DNA of 64,000 bases from Plasmopara viticola. Its lineage: Eukaryota; Oomycota; Peronosporomycetes; Peronosporales; Peronosporaceae. This document shows positions 11,701-23,787 of this stretch, piece by piece. Every line of letters begins with the position of its first letter. Positions within the stretch are counted from its first letter, which is position 1. The stretch spans positions 1,364,001-1,428,000 of the forward strand of contig MBPM02000005.1 in assembly GCA_001695595.3 (NCBI GenBank), given 5' to 3'. Below the pieces are notes generated by a model. That model saw only the letters and a list, made by a program, of their open reading frames with translations. It did not search any database and was not told where the DNA came from. The position numbers were made by a program, and so were the translations under genes.

Positions 11701-12068
11701 AAAAAAGTAAATCGATACATTAGTGGTGAACTGTATGCTAGCCTCGAAGCCGAAGCCCAAGCTTTTAAAGCAGCAAATCAAGAGAGGACTGTCACTGTCT
11801 TTATCGACAATGGATGCAGCCTGAACGGTGTGTCTGAAGAGTTGGTACAGAGATTTGATCGTGAGGTAACCGAATGCAAAATGATGCGAGTTGTAATAAC
11901 CCAGCTGTTCATCGTCCTCGTAGAACGATGCACATGAATCTACAAATACCTGGCTTCCCAATGACATCGGGAACGCTTCAGGTCATGCTAGTCCCAGAAA
12001 ACAAGGATGTTATCCTAGGCATGATAAGGCTTCGGAAGCAGCATCCAGACACGAAGAGCTTACAATAG
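11617..12068 (+). pseudogene. Gypsy-type aspartic protease, frameshifted
   Basis: In frame 1 the segment TVTVFIDNGCSLNGVSEELV (about 11790-11850) fits a retropepsin active-site loop, with DNG in place of the usual DTG or DSG. After a frameshift near 11870 the neighbouring frame gives TLQVMLVPENKDVILGM followed by LRKQHPD, the typical end of a gypsy protease domain (DVILGMxWLRxxNP). Domain order and spacing support the call. The frameshift and missing pol make it non-functional. Confidence 0.65.
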
Positions 12069-12420
12069 AATTAGGCCATAGGCAAGCTATATATAGTAAG
12101 CCTCTTCGTAAAACACACTCACGTTTGAACAAAATCATGAGCGTTGTTTCCACCTCGAGTTGTAAGAAGCTCGTAGGGCTTACGAATCAGACAAAAGGTT
12201 GACTTTGCATATATCACTCGGGGAGATTTTGCGAATACATCAATTCGAACTTGGTGGTCATGGCTTTTGGGTAAGTTCGCAAAATGGAATCGAATCTGAT
12301 GCGCAGGAATTCTTTGTCTCTCGAAGACAATCGACGCCCAATCAAAAGCGAATTTCTAGGTGGTATATATATCAAAGCCAAATCCAAAGCAATTCAGCGC
12401 GTGTTTTGTTGGTAGGGTGA

Positions 12421-15400
12421 GCAGGGTAAAAGTGGCTTCCCCTTCTTCTCGTATTCTTTTTTTTAAGAATGTTGCTTCAACTGCAAAAGCTTTAGTAACG
12501 CTTGATTCCAATGTACAAATGCTGTAAGGATACATTCATTTATAAAAGGGCTTCAGTCAAAGTTAAGCCGCTACGTTGGCTCTACCTTTGATATGCTCAC
12601 GCTTTGATCGATGGGTATTGGCACATCTTTAAATGCTAATTTGAAGAAAACAACAAGCAAATTTACAATGCAACATACACCGGCGATGCTTTGTCGATAA
12701 ATCTGGCTTAAATGTTCATCACACCGTCCAGGGGGATACTTTCACCTGGTTTTTGACACTCTCATTGATAAATATATAACGCTTATGCTCTCAAGGCTTG
12801 TTAATCTGGAAATGGTTTTCTTATGCTTAAGATTCCAATGCACGCAATGATAGATCAGCTAATTCGAATGTAAAGTACCATGGAATGATCTAATGCGTCG
12901 CCTGTTGCTTTTTGATGGCTTTGCACAAATTCCAATAATTGAACGAAACCAAATGTTGAATACGACATTTATTGACTCTGTCAATAATGCTTTATGCTCC
13001 ACGTAGCTTGAAAAAAATACATATCAGTGCATTGCTCACGCTTTTATTCAGCTTAGCGACCCCAAAATATCTCTCAAAAAGGCTTGTTTCATCTTCAACG
13101 GTCACGCATGAGTAAATATCAATGACAATTGCAAGTTGACAAGATGCAACACAGCCGCCAAGAGTGCAATCACCCATTTTTGCCGCTCTGCCCTCATGTC
13201 GATATCAGTACCTTCTATACATCGATATTCTTCCGCAATTGCAAATTGTTCCCACTAGCCGGGCTTGAGCCATTTGTGAAAGGCAAGAGAAGCTTCCTCC
13301 ATTATCGTGCTTCAGTGGCTGCATTGACTACTGCACTATTACAGGCTAACGCGGCTTATAAAGTACTTTCTCTTATTAATTTAAAATCCTGTTCCAGTGT
13401 TGATGATTTCTTAGCAACATGTGCAATCACAGATACAAATGCACTCTTCCATGCACTCAATATCTCGACAATGAACCCAATTTTAGTGAGTAATAATACT
13501 AAAACAATTCTGCACAAAGCAAAAAATAGATTTACTTGTGGACCCGATAAAAGAGTACGCCCGTGAATGATGCTGCCAGGCAGATCTATTCGGAAGACAT
13601 TTTGCGATCAACATGCTATGGCCTTAAAGCCGCGAGCCACATCAATACCTAAAAGGCTCAATTGATGCAAGCTATTTGATATTGTCATAGCACTTTGCTA
13701 TTTTCAGGACCAGCATCTTACATCAAAATGACAGTCGGCTAAAGCATTGGTTATGACTTTCTCCAGCCGTTAAGGAGCACAATTAAGCCCACCATTTTGA
13801 CGCTACGTAAAGAAGACACATTTGGCATCATGTGTGGCTTGCATTGATTTCCTCGTCTAGGTTTGCTGTGGGGTCACTGTGATGTTTAGTCCAAGAAAAA
13901 CGATGTTGCTTTGCTATTAGCCAGTATACACCAAGCACTTTGTGAGGTCGGCACTGATACTTATAACGTGAAAAACGGATTTTCACGAAATAAGTTTACT
14001 TTTTGTCAGATAGCATTAGTAAAGTATAGCTTTTTTGATATGAAGTGAGCGCAAAGACTAGAACGTACACGCCTTTTCATGACGAGGCGATGCTTAAAAC
14101 AAAAACCTTTCTGTAAGGATTTTTTGTCGCATTCAACTTTTGTAATTTCCTCTAAGCACTTCAAAGTAATCACTATTTGCTTAGCTATGGCGAAAAGCAA
14201 GGCAAGTTTTTGAAGTAGTGATCAAATCAATGATGTGATCGGGTCCATTGCTTGTGGCGTGTCTGAGCGAGTGGCTGTCCCTATCGCTGAAAAATTTGTA
14301 GCGCTCGCTAGATCATTTATTTATCAGGATAGACAGTGCTACCTTAAAATCTATCACATGATGACTCGCTTATCAATATGTGACCACTTGTAAAGTGCAC
14401 TGGACTCGGTAGATGGTCTTTACAAAATCTAAAAAAGACCCATGACACGTTTAAAATCAGTGATGGGGCTACAGGCGACTTCTGCTGCATTCCGTGAGAA
14501 ATTCCGACAGCTTTTGTTCAGCGACTAATGACTCGTTGAGACGTCGTTCGCCCGCAAATTTGTCCCATCCAACTTTACGTAACATCTGACAACCGAGCTT
14601 TTTGTGGATTTTCGAGATCGATATCTTGTAATTGTAAAGGTGACCTAAAAAAGAGTTGACTCTGCTAAGGAGTAACCATATACAAACTCAGCTCTTTTAA
14701 AGGTGGAACAGTTGATTTTTAATCTAGCTATCCACAATCATTTTTACAACTGTGATAGGTATGCCAGGACCCCAATGTGTTAATTCTTTTATTTCGCATC
14801 ATCACTTCATTTGTTTGAGTAGTAAAAAGAGCAGCGCGCTCACCTATGCTGTTCGCTGAAGTACTATTCAGAAATTTGGAGACGTTTTGCAGTGTTGCAC
14901 GATTTTTTGCAAAATTCGAGCCAAAGAATGTAAGGCTGTATCAGAGTGTAATTCCAATTCTATTGAATTTAATGAAATGCATGTCAAACAGTACGAATAA
15001 GGAGACTTACTGGTATAAAGTAAGTCTACTTGTTCTTCAAATGCATGTAGAATGTAGAAAAACGTTCCTCTATATAGAAATCGAGCCATTTTTAATTTAC
15101 AAGAGCCAGAAACCGAGTAACCGACCGCTCTTTAACGAATAAGGAAAGCAAATCATATGGGACTGAAAGTCATAAAACAAAAGGGTATCGATAAGCCAAT
15201 TTCTGATATGGTGTGAGTGGTATAACCTGATAAGTTAATATGCAAAATCAAAAGCTGTCGTGAGCCTCAAAAACACGAGGAAATGTATAAGTTCAACCAA
15301 GAAAGCAGGGTTTACACGCTCCTGTTTTTTCTCATTCTATAATATTTTGCATCAGCACGTAGATATTCCTGACCAACTCGAAGACGAAACTACTCTTTGA

Positions 15401-18400
15401 GCTCAGTGTCTCCGCTTTATCTAGAATTTTTTCGGCATTAGCAAATCCTTCGAAATTCAACCATGCATTTTCATTGGCTTAGATGCATTACTTTATCCAC
15501 CCTTCAAGCGATGTTTGTGCGTCAAGAAGTTGGCACGGTCTGTATCGTGCTCATAGATAGCAATGAAGCGCACAACAATGCCTGAGTCGTTTGTCGGCTA
15601 GAGCGCTTCTATCCTTCTTCAAAGTCGCGTCTGGCTCAACAAAGAACGCTGTTGACGTTTGATGGCCATGCTTCTGTTGCGGTGAAGGATGTCTTATTAC
15701 GATGTAATGGCTAGGTCAGCTAGTCACTAATCAGGATCCTGCGTATACATGCTGTATTTGGAACTTGCCGATTAGTGCATTTCCTTCGTAGCGCTCAAAA
15801 CATGTTTAGTGCAATTTTCTCTCGACCATAAATGCGCTTGTGCGCTTAAGCGTTGTTGTAATTGTTCAGCCCGCCTGTACCCACGCCTTTTGTTCATATG
15901 CTTTACTTCTGTTGCCTCTTTTCATATGCGACAGTGCCAGCTGATACGTCCAAAGTGAATAGAAAATCATTTTTTGTGCAGCATCATTGCTTCGTCAGCA
16001 ATGTATACAAACCCTGTAATAGTCAAGCTTTTTTTATATCTTAAAACACAAATCGTATTCAGAAAGTCCCACGTGCTGCCTACAATAGCTGTAGCAAAAC
16101 TGCCGTAGCTCTTTGCTTAGTAGAAGCGCATATTTGGATCATAGATCGCAATCTGCCTGGCGTTAAAGTTCCAAGATGTTTACTAATCGAGATTTTGTAC
16201 AGTTTGAAATGTAAGCTATAGGCTTTTGCACAATTTCTTACTATCTAGAGCGGTTAAATCTACAACTATGTATCAAGCAGTAGCCGTTCGACGTTCCTTA
16301 GCGAGTCAACAAGCTCCACCGGTTGATGACTGTTCGTCGAAAAGTTCCAAAGCAAAGTTTGACGTGTGTAAGCTCACGCATTTCGAGAAGAATGAAGTGA
16401 AGTGGAAGGGTTAATGAGCTTGTACGAGCCCAGTGTATGCCTCACTAGATGCAAAACAAGCCAAGTAACGCTTTAGCCATCGTTTTATAAAAATTCTCTG
16501 TCTTGCGGAGCTAGCAGCAAGGCAGTAGACTACACAACAAACTAGAGATTGTTCTATCTAACGGACCGTAAATTAATCTGCTATCTCGTCACCCGCACGT
16601 AGTGCGTCGTTATGCTCTGATGCAGACAGCACTTTATAAAAATAAGCCAAATTTGCTGCTATGCTAAGTTTTTAGAATCTTAAGTAAGACATTTTAGAGA
16701 AGACAATATACCCTTCCAGCTCCCAGACCTCGTTAAAATGCTGCACATAGATATTCTTCATCGTTTCAGCAACGAAGCTTTGATATATTTGTGATAGATG
16801 GCGTAGTCTGTTTGCATCTTAGCATTGATCGTATTTGCGGTCGTCTGTTTCATTCCAAGCAACACATCCAATCTTGTGGGTTCGTATTTTTGACCCTCAA
16901 AATGTGTCATATAGTAACTTATATACGCAAAAGCGGCATAGCGAAATATGCGTATCTGACGCAAAGCTTACATCTCGTGCACTTCTTCGTCTAAAATTGT
17001 AAGTCGCACGAAACGATCGATACTTTTTGCCGTCAGCTAGCTGCCAATCGTCCCGAACAAAGGGTAATAAACGTATTGCCCGAGACTAATCCAATTAATG
17101 GTAGTTGTAACAAGCACCGCAATTGCAGCTTACTTGTTCGTCTCGTACGCACACGCATTCTGACAAATCAACGACATGTTACGCGAAGCAAGGGCAAAAA
17201 AATGCCAGGTAGTTAGTACGAGAAAGCTTTGTGCTTCAAAGCATTTTTTCTGCTAGATAAGACAGTATTTTCTGGAAAGATTGGAAAGATGTCGATTTAC
17301 TTTGGATCATGTCGATTAAAGTTAGCGAGGTCTCCACAACTGATATATCTCTGTCCTTGCTCGGATCCTTAAGCATCCGCCGACGCTTACTACTCTTTTC
17401 ATCACAAGCAATCACGCCGCACGCATTTGCATCTTGTAACTTTGCTCAACTGTTGCCCAGGTGTTATGCTCTTTTTTCAAACTGCCACGTGAGTATGACC
17501 AAATCTTTACCAACGTCTAAAACCAAGTGCGTCTTTCCTAATCCTTACGAAAGCTAATGTCTTTACTTTATCTCTTTTTATTTGCGCTTGAATGTTAAAT
17601 TGCAGCCATTCCTCAGGTCTCTCTAAGTGGGGGAAAGAGCGTCTTTGTTACAATTGCTTCGGTTTTCCTTTGCGCACACAGCTGCCACGACCCATGCGAG
17701 CGCTTTTGATGCGTACATTACTTTCGTTACCTGTCGAAGCGGGGAGGTTTCCTTAAATAAGCCCAAATTCTATTGATGGATTTGTGATTGATATACACAA
17801 TAAAAATTCCTTTATTACCTGACAGGTCTCGAAGAAGAAGCCAGCAGCGGTGGACGAAAGGCAGTGAGCGCAAGTGTACGAGCATATAGAAACTTAAGTC
17901 TTGGTCGAGACCTTACAAGAGTTATTAGTCAAAACAGCGTTTAGCGTTAAGGAAAGCTAGCCATCTCTCGGAGCGGGTAGCGTTCGGTCTCCACGGTAGT
18001 CTCGGATGCTGTTGCTGTCGCCCAATCTCTTCTATTCTGTGCGGTTTCTCTGTCACCTCTTTTTTCACAGGAGTTATAACGTGGGGGTGAACCATGGCGC
18101 TAGGCCCTCATCCAACTTTTTTCGAAGGTAGAAAATACATTATGCTAGAGTTCAGTAGGTAAAGTTGCTTGCGGAATGTTAGAACTTAAAAGGCCTAATA
18201 TGATTGGCTATTCCTACGAGATTAGGCATTATGTCTAGATTAAATTATGAGGTGATTTTTTTCTACGTTGTTTGCGCGTCAGTGACTGGAGCATGATAAT
18301 ACATAGCCATATCAAGAAAGAAAACCTTTGTGAAAGTAGACATACTACTATCCGTCCTGAAATATTAGTCACCCGTCCGAGCAGTAACAAAATCTTTACG

Positions 18401-18502
18401 CGACTCATGGTCAATATTGCGCAAAGGTAGAAGGGACAACATTTGACAACCTCGATGCCTGTAAGTATAAGTGACAATAGATGGTGACATAAGCAACATT
18501 AA
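12421..18502. other. Gene-poor stretch, 6 kb
   Basis: No gene I can support. The longest plus-strand open frames are 13129-13566 (145 codons, no motif) and 14846-15142 (ATG, 98 codons, no motif). An ATG frame at 17309-17557 is Ser/Leu-rich and also unrecognised. Around 15.5-16.0 kb there are short protein-like pieces in changing frames, probably decayed coding DNA. No intact repeat, tRNA or SINE copy was seen. Confidence 0.35.
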
Positions 18503-18556
18503 GGGGGTGGGTTGTCGAAAGGGGGTGAGTTGTTGAGAGGGGACGGGTTGTCGAAA
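18503..18556 (+). repeat. Three tandem 18-bp G-rich units
   Basis: Units at 18503-18520, 18521-18538 and 18539-18556. The first is GGGGGTGGGTTGTCGAAA, the second differs at three positions, the third at two, and a GGGGG run follows. The plus strand thus carries at least six runs of three or more G within 60 bp, in otherwise AT-rich DNA, and could fold as a G-quadruplex (inference). Confidence 0.8.
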
Positions 18557-19721
18557 GGGGGCATCGAGCTCGATTTGAATTTGCAGCGAAATCTGCGGCT
18601 CTAAGTGTTAAATACTTACTGCCTTTGTATCAATCCTCGCACGACACGGTGTATTTAATGACACTATTTTGGACGCCAACTTTCTGTATATGATAAAAAA
18701 AGAGGTGTACTGTACCATGTCAACTATAGTGTTCAGCTCGTGGTTAGCTTCTATCGGCCAGCATGCAAGGTGCCAGTGGATCTTGGCGACGGCCAGCAAA
18801 CAAGATGTTGCGTGCTCGGGTATGCCAAACAGACCATTGCTTTGAAAGTTCTAGGCATAAAGATGGATACTTGGTACCGGAATGTTCGAGGCAGGTACCG
18901 TAACATAAGTATTGTATGATAAGTCGCTGTACATTCATTTCGTTAAGTCCTTCGCTTCCCTCTTTAGAGATAGCCCACGATACAGCCGATACAGACAAGC
19001 AAAGGGCACCTTCAAGCAAAAAAAAGAGCGTTTAGCATGCTTACTAGTCGAAAGGAGCTGACTTACAAAGTCCCACGTTTCGTCGAGAGGCATAACTGAC
19101 CTGCACATAAATGACATGACGAAGGTTTTTTAAGATTTTTTTTTAAACAAAAAAAAAAACGATTACTTGATCCATGGAAACAAATATTTTAGATGGAGCC
19201 CGAACTTTTTGTTATTTTTCCTGGAAATTATGACTACATATATTTTGCAATCTTTAATACATGTAACAACATGATTAGCGCCAAAAGGGGCAACAACGCC
19301 TTTGTTGACTACCGACACTAAAAACATTTTCTTGAATACACGGCGATAGCTTTTAAGTGTCTATACTCCTCAAGCCCTGCGATTTAAGCGCTTGACAAAT
19401 TCATACAAGTCTCAATTGTCTACAGAAACATTCTAAATGCCATAGCGTGTTTGCGTTGCATACATTACAAGATTTGTAATACCTTCATCGCATTATACTG
19501 GTATCAGGTAGCAGTCCGAGTGAACCGTATCTGCCTAAGTCGCCTTTCCCGTTCAAAGAAGCCATCTGAAGAACTACTCTCTTTGATCTCTATTACAAAT
19601 AGACCAAAAGTTCGATCAATTTGCTGCACACGTACTAGTGGCAATAAAGATATTGTATTAGTAGTCTTAGGCACGCAAGCGCTTTTGTGGCTTTGTAAGA
19701 CATTTCACAGTCGATGTTTCG
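18557..19721. other. Upstream region of the START gene, unresolved minus-strand frames
   Basis: Minus-strand open frames at 18608-18799, 18744-19019 and 18935-19117 overlap and contain a GTAAGT/TTGAAG pair (near 19065 and 19013) that could be an intron, but no reading gives a recognisable protein. T-rich tracts occur at 19130-19165. I see no supported gene. Confidence 0.3.
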
Positions 19722-19722
19722 A

Positions 19723-19740
19723 CCACTTTGCCTTTTAACC
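19723..19740 (+). promoter_or_regulatory. Possible oomycete Inr/FPR-type core promoter
   Basis: CCACTTTGCCTTTTAACC lies 36 bp before the START gene ATG. It loosely fits the oomycete initiator (TCAYTYY-like) followed by the flanking promoter region (CAWTTTNYY-like). The match is imperfect and rests on position as much as on sequence. Confidence 0.3.
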
Positions 19741-19775
19741 ACCAAGCTCCAACTCGACGTTTGGAGCGAGAAAGC

Positions 19776-21011
19776 ATGGGAGATACCAAGTTTGCAGAGC
19801 AAGAGACGCCATCTCCGAGCTTGACACAAGACCGACTGATCCTTTCTACGGGCGATAAGCAGCTTCTTGGAAGCTTGGCCGACCAAGTGGTAGTCGACAC
19901 TGCAGCGTACTACAATCGGTTCCGGTTTACGGATAAACGGGTGGTGGACCCTACGGCGTGGAAAGACGTCAGTCATCGCGATAACCTGATCGTATACCGC
20001 GAGCGATCGGGTCATCGACCAACGTATCCGTCCATCCGAAGTGTGGACAACACGTTGCAGCTCATTCCAAGCAAATCCGTGCTCTCACTCAAGGTAATTG
20101 GGATGCTGCAAGGGACGCTCGACGACGAAATGTACGGCTGCTTTATCGGTAGTGACGACTCGGTCAAGATGCGAAAAGCAATTGCTGGTCCCATGATGGA
20201 CAACTTTCACTGGCTCGCAACGATTGCGGAACCGAGTGAGGGAGACCCGTTTCGATTCTGCGGGGTCGCAAGTTGTACGTATGGTATCTCGCTCCCCTTT
20301 ACCAAAAAACGTGAGGCCTTCATCGTCGTGTCAATGGGAATTACGACCACGCAACATGGAGAACGCATGGGGTACTATGTCGCCCATTCAGTCGACCTCT
20401 CGGAGCCACTTGGCAATCAAAGCATCATTCGGGCCAAGTGCTCGTTTTGCTGGCTGAAGACGGAACTTTCGAATGGTAAAATTGAGTTGTTTATGAAAGG
20501 ATTTTCGATTCCAATGGGGATCGTGCCAGAGTTTGCTATCCTCCCAATCCTAGTAAATGTCGTTTCAAGCGTCGGGATGACGACCGACTCGGCGTATTCC
20601 AAGAAATTGGCCTGGATGATGTATGATAGCGGCAAAACTGGACTGCGTGCAACCCTTCCACCGATGAATGTGTGCGTAGGACGATGCAAGAACAAGTTTG
20701 GCGGATTAATGAGCAACACGTCTCTTCGACGGTGTATTGTATGTCGCAAAGCAGTGTGCAATACGTGTCAAGTGGTCCGCAAGATCCCGGTCATAGGCGC
20801 GGATGGGCGTGCCACTCTCAATAAGGGCAGCGTTTGTATCCTGTGCATCCATCAAGCAAAGACGACAAGTGCTGTGGTCTTTGTTAGGCGAGAATTGCTT
20901 GGTAAGCGATGGAAAAGCCTCGACGTGGCGCGAATGTCAAGCACGAGCAGCACTGAGCGGGAAGTGCTTCTTACGCCTAGAAGAGACAAAACGTTCTACT
21001 TGACTAGTTAG
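19776..21011 (+). CDS. START domain protein with FYVE-like 8-Cys zinc finger
   Basis: A single-exon gene of 411 residues starting at the first ATG of the frame; upstream in-frame codons contain no ATG. Residues about 20-240 match the START-like lipid-binding fold as found in large oomycete families, with segments such as GTLDDEMYGCF and VASCTYGIS. Residues 300-357 hold eight Cys as C-x3-C-x15-C-x2-C-x4-C-x2-C-x22-C-x2-C, the pairing pattern of a FYVE zinc finger. The R(R/K)HHCR phosphoinositide-binding motif is missing; LRRC is all that remains. START-FYVE fusions are expanded in oomycetes and are thought to act in membrane or lipid trafficking (established for the family). Binding to PI3P is doubtful here because of the missing His pair. 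Uniform codon use and no stops suggest an active gene. Confidence 0.85.
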   Translation: MGDTKFAEQETPSPSLTQDRLILSTGDKQLLGSLADQVVVDTAAYYNRFRFTDKRVVDPTAWKDVSHRDNLIVYRERSGHRPTYPSIRSVDNTLQLIPSKSVLSLKVIGMLQGTLDDEMYGCFIGSDDSVKMRKAIAGPMMDNFHWLATIAEPSEGDPFRFCGVASCTYGISLPFTKKREAFIVVSMGITTTQHGERMGYYVAHSVDLSEPLGNQSIIRAKCSFCWLKTELSNGKIELFMKGFSIPMGIVPEFAILPILVNVVSSVGMTTDSAYSKKLAWMMYDSGKTGLRATLPPMNVCVGRCKNKFGGLMSNTSLRRCIVCRKAVCNTCQVVRKIPVIGADGRATLNKGSVCILCIHQAKTTSAVVFVRRELLGKRWKSLDVARMSSTSSTEREVLLTPRRDKTFYLTS

Positions 21012-21271
21012 TACAAGTTCCCATTTAGCCCTTAACATCTTGATGCTACTTTAAACTGAGCTTCTGTGTTAAAAGGTGACTTCCTGCTCAAGAAAATATC
21101 AATGGTATTTACGGGTTGTGCATATGATATATATGTATAACGTCCATAATTGTGATCGAAAGCAATATATTGCACACATCGAGTTAAACGGCACAAGAAT
21201 AAGAGTCATTCACCAAAAGATCGCATGTCTTTCTGCACGACTCCCCGGTGCAAAGAGCTGTCTGACCCCGT

Positions 21272-21531
21272 CACACCTGATAGCAATTGTTAGTCACTGT
21301 CACTTTTTGCTTGAGCGGATAAAAAAGATTCTACCTGAACCATTGTTTAGGCTCCGGAACGTCGTACGACCTGCTTGTATCCGTGGAATGCGTAATTCAT
21401 TTTCACACCTGACAGGAATTGTTAGCCACTGTCACGCTTAAGCGGATGGAGACAAATTGTCTACCTGAACGATTGTTTAGGTTCCGGGATGTCGTACGAC
21501 CTGCGTGTATTTGTTGGACGTGTAAGATGTT
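21272..21531 (+). repeat. Tandem duplication, two units of about 132 bp
   Basis: Unit 1 starts at 21272 and unit 2 at 21404. Both run through CACACCTGA, AATTGTTAG, CACTGTCAC, a GCGGAT core, a TCTACCTGAAC stretch, ATTGTTTAGG and GTCGTACGACCTGC. Identity is roughly 75-80% by eye, so the duplication is old. No coding role is apparent. It begins 260 bp after the START gene stop. Confidence 0.75.
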
Positions 21532-23355
21532 CTAAAGGACAAAGACCTAACGTGAGGTACACTTGCAAAAGCTTATCAGCTGTCATGTACGCCGACAGTT
21601 ATCACTTATTTCTGGTGGCCCCTCGTCTTCAAGTAGGTGTTTAAGTATGTGGGAACCTGCGAGCCCTGTCAGATATCGTGAGTATATATAGCCTAGCGAC
21701 ACAAATCCAAAGCCAAAGACCGCGATTTCCACCCGATTTTCTCCTATAAGAGATTTGATGAACAATGAGTTACCTCTGCTAGCAAGTAAGTAGAAAGACT
21801 ATAGGTGCAGACAGTGGACTTTGTCGGCCAACGTGTTACACATTGGAATGTCGAAAATGATATCAATGACAATAGTCCAAAACGGGAAGTGGCTCGTACG
21901 CTACTAGGAAAAAGCAGCAATTACTACAAGACAGTGGTGGCATGGGGAGTTTCAAGCAAACCATTGTGGTTGAGACTCCACCACTGTGAGTAACGTAGCA
22001 CGTATACCACATAGGGGTGCTCGTTTCGCTGTACGTCAGGGGTGGCATTGTATGCGCGAGACCATATCAATGTGCGCGATATAGACATCTAAGCAACGCT
22101 CGTAAATAGCAGCAACTGCAGCAAATCATGCAAGGTATGTTACTTGTCAGTCGAGGTGTCACGAATGTGGCCCTGACAATGCACTTATTAACTGAGCAAA
22201 ACTCGTCGCAAACTGCGTTCGCCATATGTCCGACGTAACCTAGTCGGTCAACAGTCATGGAATCAGGACCCCTGCCTTTCTGATGAATGTGGATTGGTAA
22301 ATCTGTGTGGGCTGGGAATTAGATGTGCAAAAACTGTCGCTGGATCCTAATGTAGAAGAGAGAGCAACTACGCATGGCACTCATTGAGCAGCACACGGCA
22401 CCTCATCTTAAATGAACAGTGTGTAAAGTAGACATTTGAATGGCAATAGCGCTCGACTATATAACTCTCACTGCAGTTTATGTCAGCCTGTAGCCTATCA
22501 CTTTTGTAAATGCTCTAATTGCGTAAGACGGAGCTAAATGGCAGAACTTTGAAGAGACTTGTTGAAATGACGGCATAGTCAAATCAGTTGTTGCACGACA
22601 TGAAGCGATTAACTTGTCATCAATATGAAATAAAGCAGTCTTGTAGGATACTATTGCACGCAGTGGATCTTTGGTTATGATAACTATCTCCGCTCTAAAG
22701 CTTTATCAGAAAAACAGTTTGATGTCATCGATGCTAAACATTCTTTCATGAAAAGTGTGAGGCGGTCTGATTCGGAATTAAGGCCTCATAGTCTGCGCCG
22801 ATGTTCTGTGTCAGAAAGCCAAATGGCAAGTGGTGCCCAAAATAAGCTGAACTAGACTATGTTCTAGGCGCAGACGCTAATTCCTGAAAAGCATGTGTTG
22901 CAAACAACATAGAGGCTTAAACAAGGTACAGCGCGTTTGGCTAAATTCATGGGTATTACTAGCAGTTATACGGGAGAGGTTAACACTTTCAACCGCGGTC
23001 AGTGCTCCAAGCAGTATGCTCTCAAAGTATTTAATATAATTTCGAACGCGCCAACGACATTGAATTTTTCTGATGCCAACAATGTTTAAGCTACACGTGG
23101 CATTATCCGGAGACATACATTGATGGCCTTTTCTCAATAGTTTTGTAGAGCACAAAAAGACGGTAGTGAAAAATCACATAACCTTATTGCCAGCGGTGCA
23201 GCAGTGCTCGAGGGGAAAACTTTGACACTAATGCAAAAAATGCATTCCGGGTGTTTTATTGTAAAATACTACCTTTGACAGGGTTTCCCTAAGCTTGAGG
23301 CTATTTCGAATCGGCCTGTTGATTATGCCAAAATACTCGAAAAAGTTGCTTGGTC
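21532..23355. other. Gene-poor stretch
   Basis: No supported gene. The minus frame 22877-23155 and the short frames around 21.6-22.3 kb have no motifs, no introns with good borders and no matches elsewhere in the window. Confidence 0.4.
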
Positions 23356-23431
23356 AGATCGAATACTTTTCTCGCGTTGCTCTCACTTTGCACAAGCATA
23401 GTGAGAGCAACGCGAGAAAAGTATTCGATCT
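23356..23431. repeat. Perfect 32-bp inverted repeat, 12-nt loop
   Basis: The left arm 23356-23387 begins AGATCGAATACTTTTC. The right arm 23400-23431 is its exact reverse complement over all 32 bases, and the loop is 23388-23399. Such a long perfect hairpin is unexpected in sequence this decayed and implies a recent origin. It sits 69 bp before an ATG frame at 23500. Confidence 0.9.
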
Positions 23432-23499
23432 CTTTTAAAGAAACCCAGAGAGAGTTTGGAACACTCATCAATAAGAAGCGCTCGACAGAGTAAAAAAAA

Positions 23500-23787
23500 A
23501 TGACTGTAACAGGCCCTAATTCCATCAGTACTGGATCAAAAACTACCGTGTCGTTTGCAATGCCTCAGATCTTTGTCATTGGCAGCGCACTGCTACAAGC
23601 AGACACCGAGGGGCAAGGTCGAATGATCACGCTCCGATTGAAGCACCTCCAAGCTGTCGAGAATAAAATATTGTTCATTAGAAAGGGAAAGACGTGCACT
23701 CGTCAGACTCAAAACTTTTTTATGCCCTTTGTGAGTCATAAAGAGCATGCGTCACTTCTCATTGTGACACGGTTTTCTTACTTTTGA
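23500..23787 (+). pseudogene. Possible DDB1/CPSF-A family fragment
   Basis: An ATG frame of 95 codons with PQIFVIGSALLQADTEGQGR, which resembles the xYFxVGTAxxxxxExEPxxGRIxxF signature of the DDB1/CPSF160/SF3b130 (CPSF-A) family: the hydrophobic strand, the G-(S/T)-A step and the GR that opens the next strand are all in place. The rest of a roughly 1100-residue protein is absent, and the downstream 800 bp is stop-rich. It would be a fragment of a gene family that normally acts in ubiquitin ligase adaptors or mRNA processing. The call rests on one motif and is weak. Confidence 0.25.

Larger units (their letters stand above)
10244..12420 (+). mobile_element. Ty3/gypsy-type LTR retrotransposon relic (gag-protease end only)
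   Basis: A small upstream ORF, a Gln-rich N-terminal gag region, a gag core, a degenerate zinc knuckle and a retropepsin-like protease follow in gypsy order, each with its own stop or frameshift. No reverse transcriptase, RNase H or integrase is visible downstream, and I could not find paired LTRs. It is therefore a truncated, inactive copy. The base composition is more GC-rich than the surroundings, as expected for a later insertion (inference). Confidence 0.7.
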
